Source: Chloroflexota bacterium
Lineage (GTDB): Bacteria > Chloroflexota > Limnocylindria > Limnocylindrales > CSP1-4
DNA: 5,697 nucleotides
NCBI GenBank assembly: GCA_017860675.1
Contig: JAGDMV010000126.1
Location: 1-5,697, forward strand
Direction of reading: 5' to 3'
Every line of letters begins with the position of its first letter. Position 1 is the stretch's first letter. A program made the translations under genes and the position numbers. This document shows positions 5,592-5,697 of this stretch, piece by piece. The notes beneath the pieces are model-generated. The model had not been told where the DNA came from, searched no databases, and saw only the letters and a program-made list of their open reading frames with translations.

Positions 5592-5697
5592 ATGCGTCGC
5601 CTGCTCACCATCCTCGCCTGCGTCGCCATGCTGGTCGCGGCCATGGCGGCCCCGGCCGCCGCTGCTAAGCCATTCACGCTCGTTACCGGCACTTTCG
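5592..5697 (+). CDS. Secreted protein N-terminus, 3'-truncated
   Basis: The first 35 codons of a gene that runs off the right edge. The protein begins with a classical Sec signal peptide: basic MRR, a hydrophobic core at about 4-20 (LLTILACVAMLVAAMAA), Pro21, then an AAAA stretch. An A-x-A type signal peptidase I site sits before Lys26. Cys10 lies mid-core and does not form a lipobox, so this is a secreted or periplasm-like protein rather than a lipoprotein. Only KPFTLVTGTF of the mature part is visible, too little to name a family. Start choice is secured by the SD at 5576-5583. The gene is about 350 bp downstream of the Nudix gene and probably has its own promoter. Confidence 0.8.
   Translation, partial: MRRLLTILACVAMLVAAMAAPAAAAKPFTLVTGTF

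Noticed and set aside
5263..5697. Plus-strand frame from ATG 5263 (also ATG 5434) open to the right edge
   Set aside because: It overlaps, out of frame, the signal-peptide gene that has a perfect SD. Its sequence beyond about 5320 is Arg/Pro/Ser/Ala-rich low-complexity typical of a shadow, and the CAGGAG before 5434 is too close to the ATG to act as an SD.

Overview
The window is very GC-rich and gene-dense, with strong G/C preference at third codon positions and frequent GTG starts. Two of its genes look leaderless: a TANNNT box sits 6-7 nt before the start codon and there is no Shine-Dalgarno (SD). The other genes carry SD sequences or follow closely behind a neighbour. This mix, together with a Thermus-type isocitrate dehydrogenase, suggests a high-GC Chloroflexota or Actinomycetota-like bacterium. 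That placement is an inference from style and not a marker-based assignment. No tRNA, rRNA, CRISPR array, insertion sequence or phage gene was seen.

Layout, left to right. (1) The 3' part of a PadR-like winged-helix regulator (+), cut by the left edge, converges with the next gene across 9 bp. (2) A nucleoside hydrolase (-) and a guanine deaminase of the Bacillus subtilis GuaD type (+) diverge from a 55-bp gap holding two back-to-back leaderless promoter candidates. (3) A small multi-spanning membrane protein of unknown function (-) converges on guaD across a gap with an imperfect hairpin. (4) A 231-bp spacer carries a CCCCGGGG direct/inverted repeat. It precedes a Thermus-type isocitrate dehydrogenase with an extra C-terminal domain, and a zinc-ribbon Nudix hydrolase follows 7 nt later. 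(5) A roughly 350-bp stretch without a convincing gene follows. It holds a possible coding relic and a hairpin touching a perfect SD. (6) The first 35 codons of a secreted protein run off the right edge.

Functionally, the clearest unit is the divergent pair. The hydrolase would free bases from nucleosides and the deaminase would turn guanine into xanthine, so together they would form a short purine salvage or catabolism route. The isocitrate dehydrogenase supplies 2-oxoglutarate and, judged by its cofactor-site residues, NADPH. The Nudix enzyme probably rides on the same transcript, but its substrate cannot be read from the sequence. I found no evidence of a previously undescribed multi-gene system. 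The items most worth a second look are regulatory: the shared leaderless promoter gap, the 16-bp-spaced palindromes before icd, and the hairpin abutting an SD near the right end.
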